DNA of 64,000 nucleotides from Akebia trifoliata (GCA_017979445.1 CM030706.1:10588967-10652966), one strand, 5' to 3'; shown: positions 47,113 to 59,584, counted from the first letter of the stretch. Translations and numbers: made by a program. The notes: generated by a model not told the origin, from the sequence alone.

Positions 47113-48631
47113 TCAATGTTAGAACTTATCCAAATTTTCCTTACTCAGAGATATCCAAGTGTATTTTAAATGACCTTGATGTTTATTGCCCTTGAGTTTA
47201 TTGGAGTGACCTCGATGTTTGGGGCGTACTACCATGCTTTGCCATTACTGCCTTATTTATGATTACACATATGCATCTTGTGGTTCGATTTACATTAACA
47301 AGACTAACGTCGATAAAACTTTACAAGGTCTAATGCATTACTACGGATAGTGCCAAAAGTGTGGAGAGTTTTTTGGACTTTCCATTCCTCGAGGTGTTTC
47401 TTGTACCTTGATGTCAAGTTTGGTCTTGATCTAATGGCCTCATCCTCTTTATGACAATGATCTAACACTTCTTTGCTCCTTTGTGGCTTCTAGGACATTA
47501 TAAGGTAATGTGGAGGCTTTTTGATCTTCCATTCCTCGAGATGCTTCTTGTACCTTGATGTTAGGTTTGATCTTGATGTAACGGCCTCCTCCTCTTTAAG
47601 ACAGTGGTTTGACTCTCATTTTTAAGATGGTGGTCTAACACTCTTCTACTCTTTTGTGGCTTCTGAGATGATAGAAGGTAAGAAGGTGATAATGACAGGG
47701 CTCCGATGTTTTGTTTGCCAATGATCCTTTAAAGCTTTAGTTAGTACTCAGATAAGAGGGTATATACTTATAGGCAAGCCTTGGAGACAGATGTCACCAC
47801 ATTACTTGTCCAGGTGTATGCCAAGTTAGATAGTTGAAATGCACTTGAGTGATTTGAAAGATGTGTCCATCATTTGTAAGTAGGCACTTGAGTCAAATGT
47901 GTAAATGTTTCAGATCATTGATGCAAAGTAGAGAAATGTAGGATTCTAGCATCTAATGTCCTATCAATATGACAATAACTTGTTTGTATCTTATTTAATG
48001 TAAAAGGATATACTTGAATTTTGATACGTGTTAGAGATTAGATACATGTTCGGACTTAGGTCAGATATGAGCTTGAGTTTAGGTTAGATATGAACTAAGA
48101 ATCAAATACGAGCTCAGACTCAAGTTAGATACAAGCTCAAGTTTAGGTCAGATATGAGCTAGGGATCAGATACGAGCTTGAGCTCAGGTCAAATATGAGC
48201 TAGGGATTTTATGGCATGTGATATCATTCAAATGTGAATTTCTTTAACATATTAATTTAAATAAGCTCGGGCTCCGCCTTGTTTAGTGAGCATAAGTTTG
48301 TTGGCAGTACGTATCACAATCTTAGGTTGGGACAAAAATGGTTACCACACTTACTAATCCATAGTTGAAGTTACACACTTCTTAATCAACATGCAAGCAT
48401 TATCTTAAAACCACATACAACAATAGTACAAACCCTTGAATATAATTCACTCAAACCAAAAGGTTCGTAACTAGTGTAAAATTAACCGAACCATGGTTCA
48501 AACCTACTAATAACTAAGAGTTCACTTATTATTATTATTATTATTTTGACAAGTAAGAATTCACTCATGTAACTGGTAGCTGTTCTCACACGAGTTAAAT
48601 TTTATCATATATGTCATTAATGCATCATTAT

Positions 48632-48965
48632 TGTTAAAGCCCATGGGCTAACTCATCCTTGAAAACCGACTTGCAAGGATAGGGTTGCTCTTGATTTATA
48701 CATTGCACTTCCCAAAAGTATTCAGGCGGTATGGGACTACTCTAACACTCCCCTTCAGCGCTAGAACAAGAGACTCGACTCCCCCCTTCCACATAGAGCT
48801 GGAGATACTAACTCAACCTATCCTTGAGGTACACCTGTTTTGATACCATATTAAAGCCCATGGCCTTAACTCATCCTTGAAAATCGGCTTACAAGGAAAA
48901 GGTTGCCCCTACTTTATACATTGCACATCCCAATAGTACCCAAGCAATGTGAGACTATTCTAACA
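48632..48965 (-). mobile_element. Complete TRIM retrotransposon, 334 bp
   Basis: Two direct terminal repeats, 48632-48747 (116 bp) and 48849-48965 (117 bp), share AAAGCCCATGG, ACTCATCCTTGAAAA, TTTATACATTGCAC and a CTAACA end. On the minus strand the right copy is followed by TGGTATCA (complement of 48841-48848), the initiator-Met primer-binding site, and the left copy is preceded by a polypurine tract (GAAGGGGAG). Flanks ATTAT and ACTAT look like a 5-bp duplication with one change. The internal domain is about 100 bp and non-coding. Confidence 0.85.
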
Positions 48966-49736
48966 ACTATATCTGCTTCAAACTCATTTTTGCCTCAAAA
49001 TATCTCTAAAAGTTCTATTGTGTATTATTTATATATTGGTTACCTCAACTATGGGTAGATAAGATCAGGTGTGTAGGTTGTCTATTGTGTAATTCAGGTC
49101 TTGTACTTGTTCATTTGTTGGTCACCTCGGCCATTTTAACACAATATGCATCTGTTTATAAAAAAAATGTATATTATTTATATTAAAAGTCAATACAGAC
49201 TAGAAAAATTGTAGAAAAGTAATTGTTAAGTCATAATAAGAGCTTGGAAAATATTTATATTAACTAATGTGCGAATGGACATAAATGCCCCTACATAGAA
49301 ATAAACAAAAATAATATAAAACTAATAATAAATTACATTATTTTTAATATCCCCCCTCAAGTTGGAGTAAATATATCAACTAAGTCCAACTTGACAAGAT
49401 GAGAGTTAGTGACAAAAGAACCAACAAACTTCTTAAACATGTTGGGAAATTGATTTGAAGAAGATACAAAGACTATCTGAAGAGTACCAGATCAAACTTT
49501 TTTCCTAAGGAAGTAGACATTAACTTTTATATGCTTGATTTTTTTGTGATGAACTGAGTTAGAAACAAGCATGATAGTAGACTTGTTGTCACAAAACAGA
49601 GTAAAAGAGCTAGAGACACCGAATCCTAGCCCATCAGTAAATATTGAAGTCAAATAAATTTACATGTGTTAAAGGCCATAACACGATATTCAGTTTCAGC
49701 AGAATATCAAAAAATCACACTATGTATCTTACTTTT

Positions 49737-50084
49737 TCACAAGATCAAGTTACCACCATGAAAAATATAGAAACCAAAGGTAGATCTCCTGTATGTGAGA
49801 AAACCAATATAATTAGCATCAATGAAGCAAGATAAATAAGATTGAACAATGGATGAGTAGAAAAGTCCAAGATTATGACATGACTTCAAGTAGCAAATAA
49901 TATGATAAACAACATCAAGATGAGAAGTGCGCGGAGCATAAATGAACTGACAGACCACACTAACCACAAATGTCAAATCCGATTTAGTATTAGTCAGATA
50001 TATTAGACGGCCTACGAGTATCTGATCAAAATGATCAAATAATAGAACATTAGATTCGGCATAATGGCCATGACTTCGATCCAT
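49737..50084 (-). pseudogene. Copia pol relic: RT end/RNase H
   Basis: The open stretch includes VGRLIYLTNTKSDLTFVVSV, SHLDVVYHIICYLK and the RNase H-type CFIDANYIGFLTYRRSTFG. These match the conserved C-terminal pol of plant copia elements (LIYLTxTRPDI.., D.DWAG..DRRSTSG), with substitutions in the RNase H D-x-D-W-A-G block. Confidence 0.8.
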
Positions 50085-51394
50085 AGGAGAGAAAATAAGA
50101 CGTCAATCAAGCATACAAGTGTCTTGAAGAAAATCTAATGTGTATTTGCATTGATAACGAACTACCATGACAAGAGTGGACCACTTCTATCTCTAAAAAA
50201 TACTTGAGGGGACCCAAGTCTTTAATATCAAAAGCACGACCCAATAACATCTTTACTATGTCAATCTACTATCCATTATCTCAAATTAGGATAATATCAT
50301 CCACATAAATCAGAACAATGATGCAACGACCATCCAATCCTCGACGAACAAAGCAAGTATGATCTAAGTGACATCTAAAAAACTCTATAGATAAAATAAC
50401 CTCAAAAAAATACTGAAATCAGACTCGTAGAGATTGCTTCTAGCCATATAGAGATTTGAGAATACAACATAAACAAACCCCCATGTGTGATTCTTCTGCA
50501 AATCATTTTTCTCAGCAGTCTTGATTCCGGTCTACTGAAGATCTCACAAAATCTCTGATACAGATCGAGGAAATCGAATATAATCGGTGATGGCAAGATA
50601 GGCTTGATAAGAAGAAGAAAGTCTCTGATAAGAAATAAATTGGACAATATGATAATTAGTAATACACCCCTACTTACCTTTGTGAAGGACAATAGGCAAG
50701 TGAGAGTCAGAAATAAAAGTGATAGGATTAGGTGTAACAGAAAATATATCTAAGTCCAAGAAGGAGGTTGGCAAGGTTGGAAAGGGGTGTGGGCGACGAG
50801 AGTAAACTCGAAGCGTCAACAAAAATGAAAAAGATCAAAGAGGATAACATTATAAGATAATGATCATGCATAGAAAAAAATCCTGCAAAGAAGATGTGGC
50901 ACGAAAGTAGAGAACATTTTCAAAAATGGGGACATTTAGATAATGTATAACATGAGGAGAAATGAAATCATAACACTGATACCCTTTGACATAAACGAGT
51001 AACCCAAAAAAATACACCAAATGACTTTCTTATCTGATTTCGTGCAAAGAATGGTCTTGTCCTGAACAAAACAACTGCACCCAAAGACTTTGGATGTAAT
51101 GGGGAAGAGAGTGCTCATAAAGGGGAAAACATGAAAAGACACATGTCCCCTAAGATGCAACTCGAAATCTGATTAAGTAGGAAAGCCGCAGTGAAGACTA
51201 CCATATTCCAATATAATTTAGGAATATACATTCCTCGAAGAAAACAGTGAAGTATGCTCATCTAGTGGCAATTCTTACGTTCCATCATCTCATTCTACTT
51301 AAGGAGTGTAAGGACAAGCCAACTGGTGAAGCATACCATGTTTATAAAAGTGAGAACGAATTCCATAAAAGATATATTCCTCACCATTGTCAGA

Positions 51395-51876
51395 TCAAAG
51401 AGATTTAACAGTGATGTTATACTGAGTCTGAATCATTTTAAGAAAATTAACGAAAATAAGAAACACCTCAGAACGAGAACGTATCAGATAAACCCAAGTA
51501 TAATGAAAATAGTTATCTATAAATATAACATAATATCGATGACCAGTAAGAGCAATAATAGGGAAAGGCCCCCACACATCAGAGTGAACTAAATCAAATA
51601 TAATATTATATCGATGCATACAAGAAATATATGAAGTATGTGTATTTAGAAAGCTCTCAGAGATCATTAAAACTTGTGTCCAATATAAGAATTTTTTAAA
51701 GTAGGAAATAAAGAACATAAATGCTGAAAATTAACATGTCCTAAGCGTGCATGCCACAAATCTAAAGTATAAAAAGAAAAAAATAAAGCTCCCAACGAGT
51801 GGAAGCACAGAAGTCGAAGCAATGATAGGTTGAGATCCAAACAAATACAACCCATCCCTCTCAAACCCCTTGCCAA
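51395..51876 (-). pseudogene. Copia pol relic: GAG-pre-integrase and integrase core
   Basis: Two overlapping frames. The first is LWHARLGHVNFQHL (GAG-pre-integrase). The second is DLVHSDVWGPFPI..YYVIFIDNYFHYTWVYLI, the first two integrase catalytic Asp positions. A frameshift separates them. The continuation FGCSCFVQDK..WCIFLGYS lies at 50936-51160. Confidence 0.82.
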
Positions 51877-52303
51877 AAATTGTCCTCGAAGTCAGATCCT
51901 GAAAAATGCATAATAAGAAAAAAATTTACTGAGTAATTTAGAGATTTAATAATACTACTCACAGAAGAAAGATTAAGAGATATATTAGATACATGAAACT
52001 CAAAGTCAAGGGAAAAACTATAGGATAAGGAGATGGTACCCTTTTTGTGGACAAGAGTAAGGGACTCATCAGCAAGGCAAACCTCCTTATGAGTAATAGA
52101 AAAAATAGAAGTAAAATGGTTAGACTCACCGGTCATGTGATTAGAGACACTAGAAATTACTTAAGTCAGAGAGCTGAGCCTGACTGAGTGACATAAAATA
52201 CATAAGATGTACCTAAGAGTGTGGTAATTGAGGACACAATTGAAAATAAGTGAGTATGGGCATGAATCTGATCTCGTACAACATCTACAATTTGAGTCTG
52301 AAG

Positions 52304-52579
52304 TTATTGCATATCAATAGTGTTAAGAAAAACAAGAGTATCAGTGGGAGGAATTGATGATGACTCCATATCAACAACACAAGAAGTAATATGTCCCAAA
52401 AAATGAGTGATAGAAGATCGTAATAGATGGGGGCAGAGCTGTAAATAACGGACCTTCTCATGGCCAATCTTCCCATAGTGGTTGCAAATAAGACTACTTC
52501 CTTTACCAAAGTCACGACCTCGACTTCTAGATCTTTGGGCATGAGAATTAGGAAATTTTGAATTAATTGCTAAAGCCAT
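52304..52579 (-). pseudogene. Copia gag relic with degenerate zinc knuckle
   Basis: The frame contains RGRDFGKGSSLICNHYGKIGHEKVRYL. This corresponds to a CX2CX4HX4C nucleocapsid knuckle in which the second and last Cys are lost (CNHYGKIGHEKVR). Confidence 0.65.
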
Positions 52580-53119
52580 CTGATCTGTAACTAGTGCCGA
52601 AAGAATATTAGGAGCTTGAATCTGATAAGGAACTACATGACGATGACGCTACTCACTATTAATGGTTGCAAATGTCTCAAATATAGAAGGTAAAGGGGTG
52701 GTGTTAAGAATCTAAATCCAAAGTGCCCCGAACTCAAGATGTAAATCCATGAGAAGCTGGTATATCTGATGTCGAGCAATCATTATAACCACATACTCGA
52801 CTACCTCTACAAACAACTCAACCATAGACTCGAAGTGAAAGAGCTCCTTCCAACGGGACAAAAGATATCCAAAGTAATCAATTACACACTAAGTCCTTTG
52901 GATAGCCTGGGCAATGTCTCAATAAAGTTCATAAATCCTCGAGTCATTCTTAATATGCGCATATGTCTGAGTTAGGACTTACCACAAAAATGAGACAATC
53001 TCATGATACATAAACATGGTGTATATGCGTTGTTCTATGGAATTAAAAATCCATCCAAGAATAATGCAGTTGTCAATTTTCCATTATTCAATTTTGGAAT
53101 TAGAGAAGGAAGAACTGTT

Positions 53120-53500
53120 GCAAAGCAACCAAACAATACCCTGTTGCTGTCGTAGAACACCAACTATACTCAAGTTGATGTCGTAAGCCACAAACCAACA
53201 CATTGTTGTTGTCATAGACCGCCAAGCAACACTAGTTCTCGCAAGCCACAAAACTCCACCCTAGCAACTGCCACTAGGAACAAAACAACATTGGTTGTTG
53301 TCGCAAGCCACAAAATTCAACCTAGTTGTTGCCACAAACCAAACAACCAACAAAATTCCACCTTAGCTGTTGCAACAAGGTACAAAACAACACTGGTTGC
53401 TGTCGCAAGCCACATAACTCAACTTAACTGCTGCTCGAAGCCAAAAAGATCACCTTAGGTGTTGTCGTGGGCTTTACATAGCCAAATAGACACTCTAGTT
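53120..53500. repeat. Imperfect tandem repeats in the copia leader/gag start
   Basis: About eight units of 40-60 bp built on TTGTTGTCGCAAGCCACAAA and CAACACTGGTTG-like words. Confidence 0.7.
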
Positions 53501-54317
53501 GTTGTCACATGACTTCACAAAGCTAAACAGACTTGTTGCACCACCCAGCAACACACTCTTATAGCAGTAGTAAAGGGAGAAACCCTATCACATGCCAAAA
53601 CCCTATCATAGGGTAGAAATCGAACCAAATAGCCTATGAAAAGTAGAAAACCCTATCGTAGGGAAAAAACATAGTGCAAAAAAACTATTGCAGCATGTGA
53701 AAAAACATATAAAATCTTTATCGCAACATGCGATTGAGAGAATAAGAATCGAAAAGAAAAAAAAAACCTCCGAAGGGGAAATCTTATAACGAAGCTACTA
53801 CTAGGTTATTAGGTTTCGAGATCTAGAGGTATTGAAGGAGGAAGAAAGAAAAAGAGAATATAAGGGAAGAAACTTTAAGATCCCAAGAACCGAAGTGAGG
53901 AACCTAAGAAGAGGTTGATAGGTCTTCTAGGGCTCTGATACCAAGAAGAATTGTAGAAAAGAAATAGTCAAATCTCATAACTAGAGCTTGACAGATATTT
54001 ATATTAACTAATGTGTGAATAGACATAAATGCCCTTACCTAAAAATATACAGAAATAACAGAAAACTAATAATAACCTACATTATTAACAATAAGACCAA
54101 GAGTTTTTCCAAATACTTTAGGATTCTCCACAAATTATCTATGTAAAAAAGACAAATGTAGATGTCTATCTCCCATGAAGAAAAAAATGGTTATGTGATA
54201 TGCTTGTTTTATCTTTTTGTATTAATCTTTGCTTTACTTATTTCCCATAGTTTCATAGTGTGGCTCATAAGTCAACAACATGCAATTCCGTACACCTTGT
54301 TTGTTACAATGTATATG

Positions 54318-56075
54318 TGAAAGCGCCCTCGATCCGCGGGGTGCGCGGATCCGCTTTTGACCCTTGAGGTTTGGGAGTCACCACCTAGTTATTACGGTCT
54401 AGGAACCGTTCAATGACTCCAAATAGATAAATGACTAATCTAAAATAGAAAAAATTGAATTCGGGGATCATGTTACGGGGTTGGAAGGTGTTAGGCACCA
54501 ACCCCGCCCGGCTAAAGCCGGTCTCTACTAACTTCCCCAAATAGGTTACATTGCTAAAAATCTAGATAATAATAAAATTAATAAAAGAATAAAAAGTTAT
54601 ACCTTTCCGATAGCAAAGACTTTGTTCCCTCAGATCCGACAAAAGTTGTTCCTTGTACCGTACTTCTTGCTTCGTTCTGTCTCCGAATTTAATTTTCGAT
54701 CTCTGAGGTAAGGTATCTCTTTTTTCCTTGGATCTGAATTCTTTGAGTTTTCTATGGATTTTGGGGTGTTTTTGGAGGGTTTTTAGGTGTTCTTTAGGCT
54801 AAAATCGAAGGAGGGATGTCAGGTAAGGAGTTGGGACTCCAAAACTAGAGTTTATGGGAGGCTAGGGGGCTTTTATACATACTTCTCTTAGGGTTTATGA
54901 TTTGATACGAAAATAGGGTATGAGCACCTCTATTTATAGATTTTTTTTTAGGGGTTGATTTGGATAGAGTTAGTATTTAATTAGAGTTCTTTTAGTTAGA
55001 GTTGTGTTTTAATTAGAATTGTTTTAGGTAGAATTGTGTTTTAATTAGAATTGTTTTAGTTAGAGTTGTGTTTTAGTTAGAACTCTATTAGATAGAGTTA
55101 TTATTTAATTAGAACTCTATTATGATTTTGACTTTTGGACTTATTTGATTGACTTTTAATATTTTGACTTTAGTCTTAATTGATTGACTTTTAATATCTT
55201 GACTTCAGCCTTGCTTAATTGACTTTAATTTTGACTTTGTCTCACTTGATTGACTTTAATACGTTGACCTTAGTCTTTCTTGATTGACTTTAATTTTTTG
55301 GAGAACCCTTCTCTATTATATCTTTAATTCTTTGGACCCCCAAATGGAGGGGTCCTTAAAGAAATATCCCACGAACCCTCAACAATTTTACTTGAAAGTT
55401 CGATTGATCGATTTGTTAATTCAAAATTTTAAATTAATTTCATTAATATTTCACTTTAATTATTTAATCTTTTATTTATTAATTTCGAAAATTTTAATTA
55501 TGAAAATTGTGAAATTATCGTTTTGCCCCCAGAGAGGACTTTTCACGTTTTAAGTCGATTTTTAATGTTTTAGGATGTTTTAGAATCGATTTTTCATAAA
55601 GAATTCAATGGAAATATTATTTTGTGTCATTCATGAAATTTTTTATGTGAAATGGTTATAAACTTTATGAGGGGCATTTTCGTAATTTTGTCGAATTCTG
55701 TTAAAATTGGTGAAATGATTTATTTGATTTCGATTTGTTATTTTATGTGTTCGAGAGGGTTTTCCTAATCGTAACGTAGGCTCTAGGATTGTTTTGATGT
55801 TAGGGGTATTTTGGTAATTTGGCCAATTTTTAGTGATTTTTATCGTGAAGCTTCTTTTTGGATTTGCAAGATGATGATTTCTATGTTTCTGGAGTCGTAT
55901 TTTCCTAGCGTAGCGTGATTTCTAAGGTTTTGTCAGTTCGAGATACCTCATCCGGATTTATGAAACATTACGGGTAACAAAATAAAGCATTGGAATAATC
56001 ATCCATCATCGGGAACCGTTACAATCGGGTTGACGAGTTGATTAATCAGGCGAGTGCAAAAGTGGGGTGTCTACA
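54318..56075 (-). mobile_element. Ty3-gypsy 3' LTR (family W), 1758 bp
   Basis: On the minus strand it starts TGTAGACACCCC (56075) and ends GGGCGCTTTCA (54318), the same ends as the solo LTR at 23962-25698, with similarity along the whole length. Immediately upstream on the minus strand is the polypurine tract AAAGAGGGGCACC (complement of 56076-56088), so this is a 3' LTR with the element body to the right. Confidence 0.88.
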
Positions 56076-56424
56076 GGTGCCCCTCTTTGGCAGAGGGTTG
56101 AAGCAAACTAGATAGCTAATCTATTTTGGTAGATAGTGCGATATCTGAATGCCAAAGCTAGTGACAGTTCATTTTGCAGCCTGATTTAGCAATTCGTTAG
56201 GATGTTCGGATCTTTGAGCGTAAAGTTCTCCCCGAACTAAAAAATTGTCAGGTCCTTGAGCAGAGCTCTCACTAGCAGTGTCAGATACTTGAATTTTAGA
56301 GAATTCTCCCTGACTAAAAAGTGCAAGTGTGAGTGTATGTATTGTGTGAAACTGAGCAAAGACTGAAAAAAACTAAGCATAATCTGAGCAAAGTGAGCAT
56401 AATCTGAGCAAAATTTGAATATCT

Positions 56425-57535
56425 TCCTCTACCTACCCTAGGTGAACGAGTAATAAACTAATTTTTTGAAAATCTTACTCTATCTGCCCAGGGTGAAAAA
56501 GTAATGAATTAATTTTTTTAGGAAGTTCTACTCTACCTACTCAGAGTGCAAGAGTAATGAACTAATTTTTTTGGGAGTCCTACTCTACCTGCCCAGGGTG
56601 AAAGAGTAATGAACTAATTTTTTTTTTTTTGAAAGTTCTACTCTACCTAGTCTGAGTGAAAGAGTAATGAACTAAGCTTTTTGAGAGTCCTACTCTATCT
56701 GCCTAGGGGTAAAAGAGTAATGAACTAATTTTTTTGGGAAGTTCTACTCTACCTACTCGGAGTAAAAGAGTAATGAACTAATGTTTTAGAAGTCCTACTC
56801 TACCTGCCCAGAGTGAAAGAGTAATGAACTAATTTTTTTTTTTGAAAAGTTCTACTCTACATACTTGGAGTGAAAGAGTAATGAACTAAGCTTTTTGAGA
56901 GTCCTACTCTACCTGCCCAGGGTGAAAGAGTAATGAACTAATTTTTTTTTTTTTTGGAAAGTTCTACTCTACCTACTCGGAGTGAAAGAGTAATGAACTA
57001 AGCTTTTTGAGAGTCCTACTCTACCTGCCCAGGGTGAAAGAGTAATGAACTAATTATTTTGGGAAGTTCTACTTTACCTACTCGGAGTGAAAGAGTAATG
57101 AACTAATTGTTTTGGGAGTCCTACTCTACCTGCCCAGGGTGAAAGAGTAATGAACTAATTATTTTGAGAAGTTCTACTCTACCTACTCGGAGTGAAAGAG
57201 TAATGAACTAATTGTTTTGGGAGTCCTACTCTACCTGCCCAGGGTGAAAGAGTAATGAACTAATTATTTTGGGAAGTTCTACTCTACCTACTCGGAGTGA
57301 AAGAGTAATGAACTAATTTTTTTGGGAGTCCTACTCTACCTGCCCAAGGTGAAAGAGTAATGAACTAATTTTTTTTGGAAGTTCTACTCTACCTACTCGG
57401 AGTGAAAGAGTAATGAACTAATTTTTTTGGGAAGTTCTACTCTACTTACTCGGAGTGAAAGAGTAATGAACTAATTTTTTTCTTTTTTAGGAAGTTCTAT
57501 TCTACCTACATAGGGTGCAAGAATAATGAACTAAG
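56425..57535. repeat. Tandem array, 21 units of about 52 bp with dimer higher order
   Basis: Each unit contains CTACTCTACCT, a GTGAAAGAGTAATGAACTAA block and a T-run. Two unit types alternate: one with GGAAGTTCTACTCTACCTAC and 'tcggag', the other with GAGTCCTACTCTACCTGCCC and 'aggg', giving a higher-order period near 105 bp. Length variation is mostly in the T-run (7-15 T). It lies between the pol remnant and the 3' LTR of the gypsy element. Confidence 0.92.
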
Positions 57536-58914
57536 CTTTGAGGGAACAAACGGGGGATTAACTTCGCATTTTTTTTTAAAATAAAAAGTTGGATTTTATG
57601 AGGGTTTGGTAAACATTTTAACTCTCTTTGAATCTGAGGAGTTTTCAAAATTGCTATCAAGAGGGTAACCTTTAATTCAAAGTTAACCTTATCCTTTGGG
57701 GTTGAAATTGATCAGGCATCAGAACAAAAATGCTCCTAGTTTGACAAGGAACATTGCACTGGGGGTAATTGAATATAATTTGAAAATAAATGCCCCTAGT
57801 GTAAGGGGGAAACTGTACTCTTTAAAAAAAGGAAGTGCCCTTGTTATGAAAGTTTGAAATCCTTGATTACCGCAAGCGCAATAAAGGTTTAACTTTTAAT
57901 TTTGACTTTTTATATTGAAGATTTTGAGTCAGGCTCAAAGAAATTGGAACAAAATATTTCTTTCTGAAATTCATCATAGAATTTGTTCTTTCTCCCTGTC
58001 GGTTTGCTTAGGGACATGAAACTCTTCAGATCAATCATAGACGAGATACTTGTATCCACTGAGTCTATATTTGGTTCAAACTAGATATTGAAACTTGATC
58101 ATTCGGACTTCTGATATTTTGGCACGGGCTACCTTTTCAATTTCTCAACTCAACGAAGATTTTCTTTTATTGGTTGCTCTGAGTTTTGCTTAGATTGCCT
58201 TTTCAGGTTTTCAATTTAGCAAGCATGCTCTAGCTTTTGCCTAGATCGCCTTTTTAGGTTTTCGATCTAGCGAGCTTACAATTTTTTCTCTTTTCTTTGC
58301 TCTGATTGTTGTCAAGGTCGTCCTTTCAGATTTTCAACCTCACGAGCTTGCCTTAATTTTTGCTTAAGTTGCCCTTTTGGGTTTTCAACCTAGCAGGCTC
58401 TTTTTTTTTCTTCCTGTCTGAACTTCTAGAATTGCTGTCTGATCATACTTTGCTATCTTCCTTGACTTTTCGCACGGTACTTAGGAGGACTTTCATAGGT
58501 AAGCTTAGGACTAGGTATAAAAAGAAAGGAATCTTGAGGCTCAAAAACCTAAATGGCCCTTGTGTGGCATTTCCTTTTAAATTATTTTCTTTTTCCTTGA
58601 ATTTTCTTCCTTACTTTGACAATTTTTTCTTTTGAATTTTTTTTTCTTTTTAGATTTTTTCTTTGTCAGGGAATCTATATATATATTTTTTATTTTAATG
58701 TGGTCGGCCCTGAAGTAACTTCTCAGGTTGCCTACGTACCCTAGAATTTTGGGATCAGACCAAAACGTAGTTCGAAATTTTCCCTCTCTTAGGTTAGGTG
58801 AATGGGCTGAGAAAAAAAAATGCATCATTTTGTTTTTGAAAAGGCTGCAAAGGGTTGAGAAAGGAGATATTGAACTGGATAGCAGGAAAATTGATTCGGT
58901 CAAAGATGACCTCC
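57536..58914 (-). mobile_element. Non-coding 3' region of the gypsy element
   Basis: The stretch between the integrase end and the tandem array. It has repeated TTTTCAACCTAGCGAGC-like words (58150-58400), pyrimidine-rich on the plus strand. No frame is supported. Tat-type gypsy elements commonly have a long non-coding region here. Confidence 0.6.
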
Positions 58915-59370
58915 TTAAATGTAGTATCGTTTGATCTGGTCAAGGTTGGTTGGTTCTGATAATTCGATTCCATCATGATCTTGAAGTCTGACAGTTTTTT
59001 CGGGTAATATTTCTTTGACGATGAACAGACCCCCCCAATTTGGTTTGAGCTTCATTCCAGGGTCAAAGATAGGTGCTCGATTCTTTTTGAGTACTAAATC
59101 TCTGATTTGTAAGTGACAAGCCTTGATTTTTTTGTCAAACGCATGGACAACTCTTCTTTGATAAGCTTGCATGTGATACAAAGCTTTTAGTAATTTTTCT
59201 TTGATCAAACTTAATTCTTCATACCGTTAACGAACACAATCTACTTCTGACAATTGACTTTCCTTGAAGGCCTTGAGATACGAGATTTACATTTCAACTG
59301 GTAAGATTGCTTCCATATCATACACTAGAAAGTAGGGAATAGCTCCAGTGGAAGACTGTATTGAAGTATG
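58915..59370 (-). pseudogene. Ty3-gypsy integrase C-terminal relic
   Basis: The longest open part (58915-59208) reads MIKEKLLKALYHMQAYQRRV..DLVLKKNRAPIFDPGMKLKPNWGGLFIVKEI..LDQIKRYY, the chromatin-proximal tail of gypsy integrase. Just upstream on the minus strand, up to about 59350, are STGAIPYFLVYDMEAILPVEM and KAFKESQ, separated by two in-frame stops. This matches the Tat/Athila-type consensus (ATPYSLVYG.EAVLP.E). Confidence 0.85.
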
Positions 59371-59584
59371 ATGTGCCCCTAGTGTGAATGGTAACTTCTC
59401 TAACTAATCCTGGTGTGATTGACACATTTCCATAATGATTGTTTTAAGATATTTTATTGGCTGTTTCAACCTTTCCATTAGTCCCTATATCGGCTGATAA
59501 TACATGATTTGCAACTCAAGATGCAGTGATGATAGCACCGATACATTTTATAACATCTCCATCAATATTTTCATCTCATCGGGC

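Larger units (their letters stand above)
44164..48349 (-). mobile_element. Non-autonomous Ty3-gypsy-type element with two LTRs (family X)
   Basis: LTRs at 44164-45140 (3' LTR in this orientation) and 47360-48349 (5' LTR) are direct copies of about 0.98 kb, sharing the ends TGT(A/G)GAGAGTTTTTTGG and GGTTACCACA. A minus-strand polypurine tract (AAAAAGGGGATAAT) abuts the left LTR at 45141. A primer-binding-like TTTTGGCAC.. lies inside the right LTR. The 2.2-kb interior has no gag or pol frame, only tandem repeats and a 743-bp insertion. No clear flanking duplication was found. Confidence 0.8.
49210..54090 (-). mobile_element. Ty1-copia retrotransposon, decayed, near full length
   Basis: Short LTRs of about 140 bp lie at 49210-49349 (3') and 53952-54090 (5'), sharing TTTATATTAACTAATGTG and ACATAAATGCCC. 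The minus-strand primer-binding site TTGGTATCAGAGCC (complement of 53931-53944) adjoins the 5' LTR, and the polypurine tract CAACTTGAGGGGGG adjoins the 3' LTR. Order on the minus strand: leader with tandem repeats, gag zinc-knuckle relic, GAG-pre-integrase, integrase, reverse transcriptase (YVDD complement at 50296-50307), RNase H. All frames are broken by stops or frameshifts. The flanking 5-mers do not match. Confidence 0.88.

Noticed and set aside
54313..56080. 54.3-56.1 kb LTR as a second solo LTR
   Set aside because: Flanking 5-mers (ATATG and GGTGC) do not match and a polypurine tract plus pol remnants adjoin it, so it is a 3' LTR.
56425..57535. CRISPR-like regular repeat array
   Set aside because: Units are contiguous tandem repeats without unique spacers, in plant retrotransposon context.
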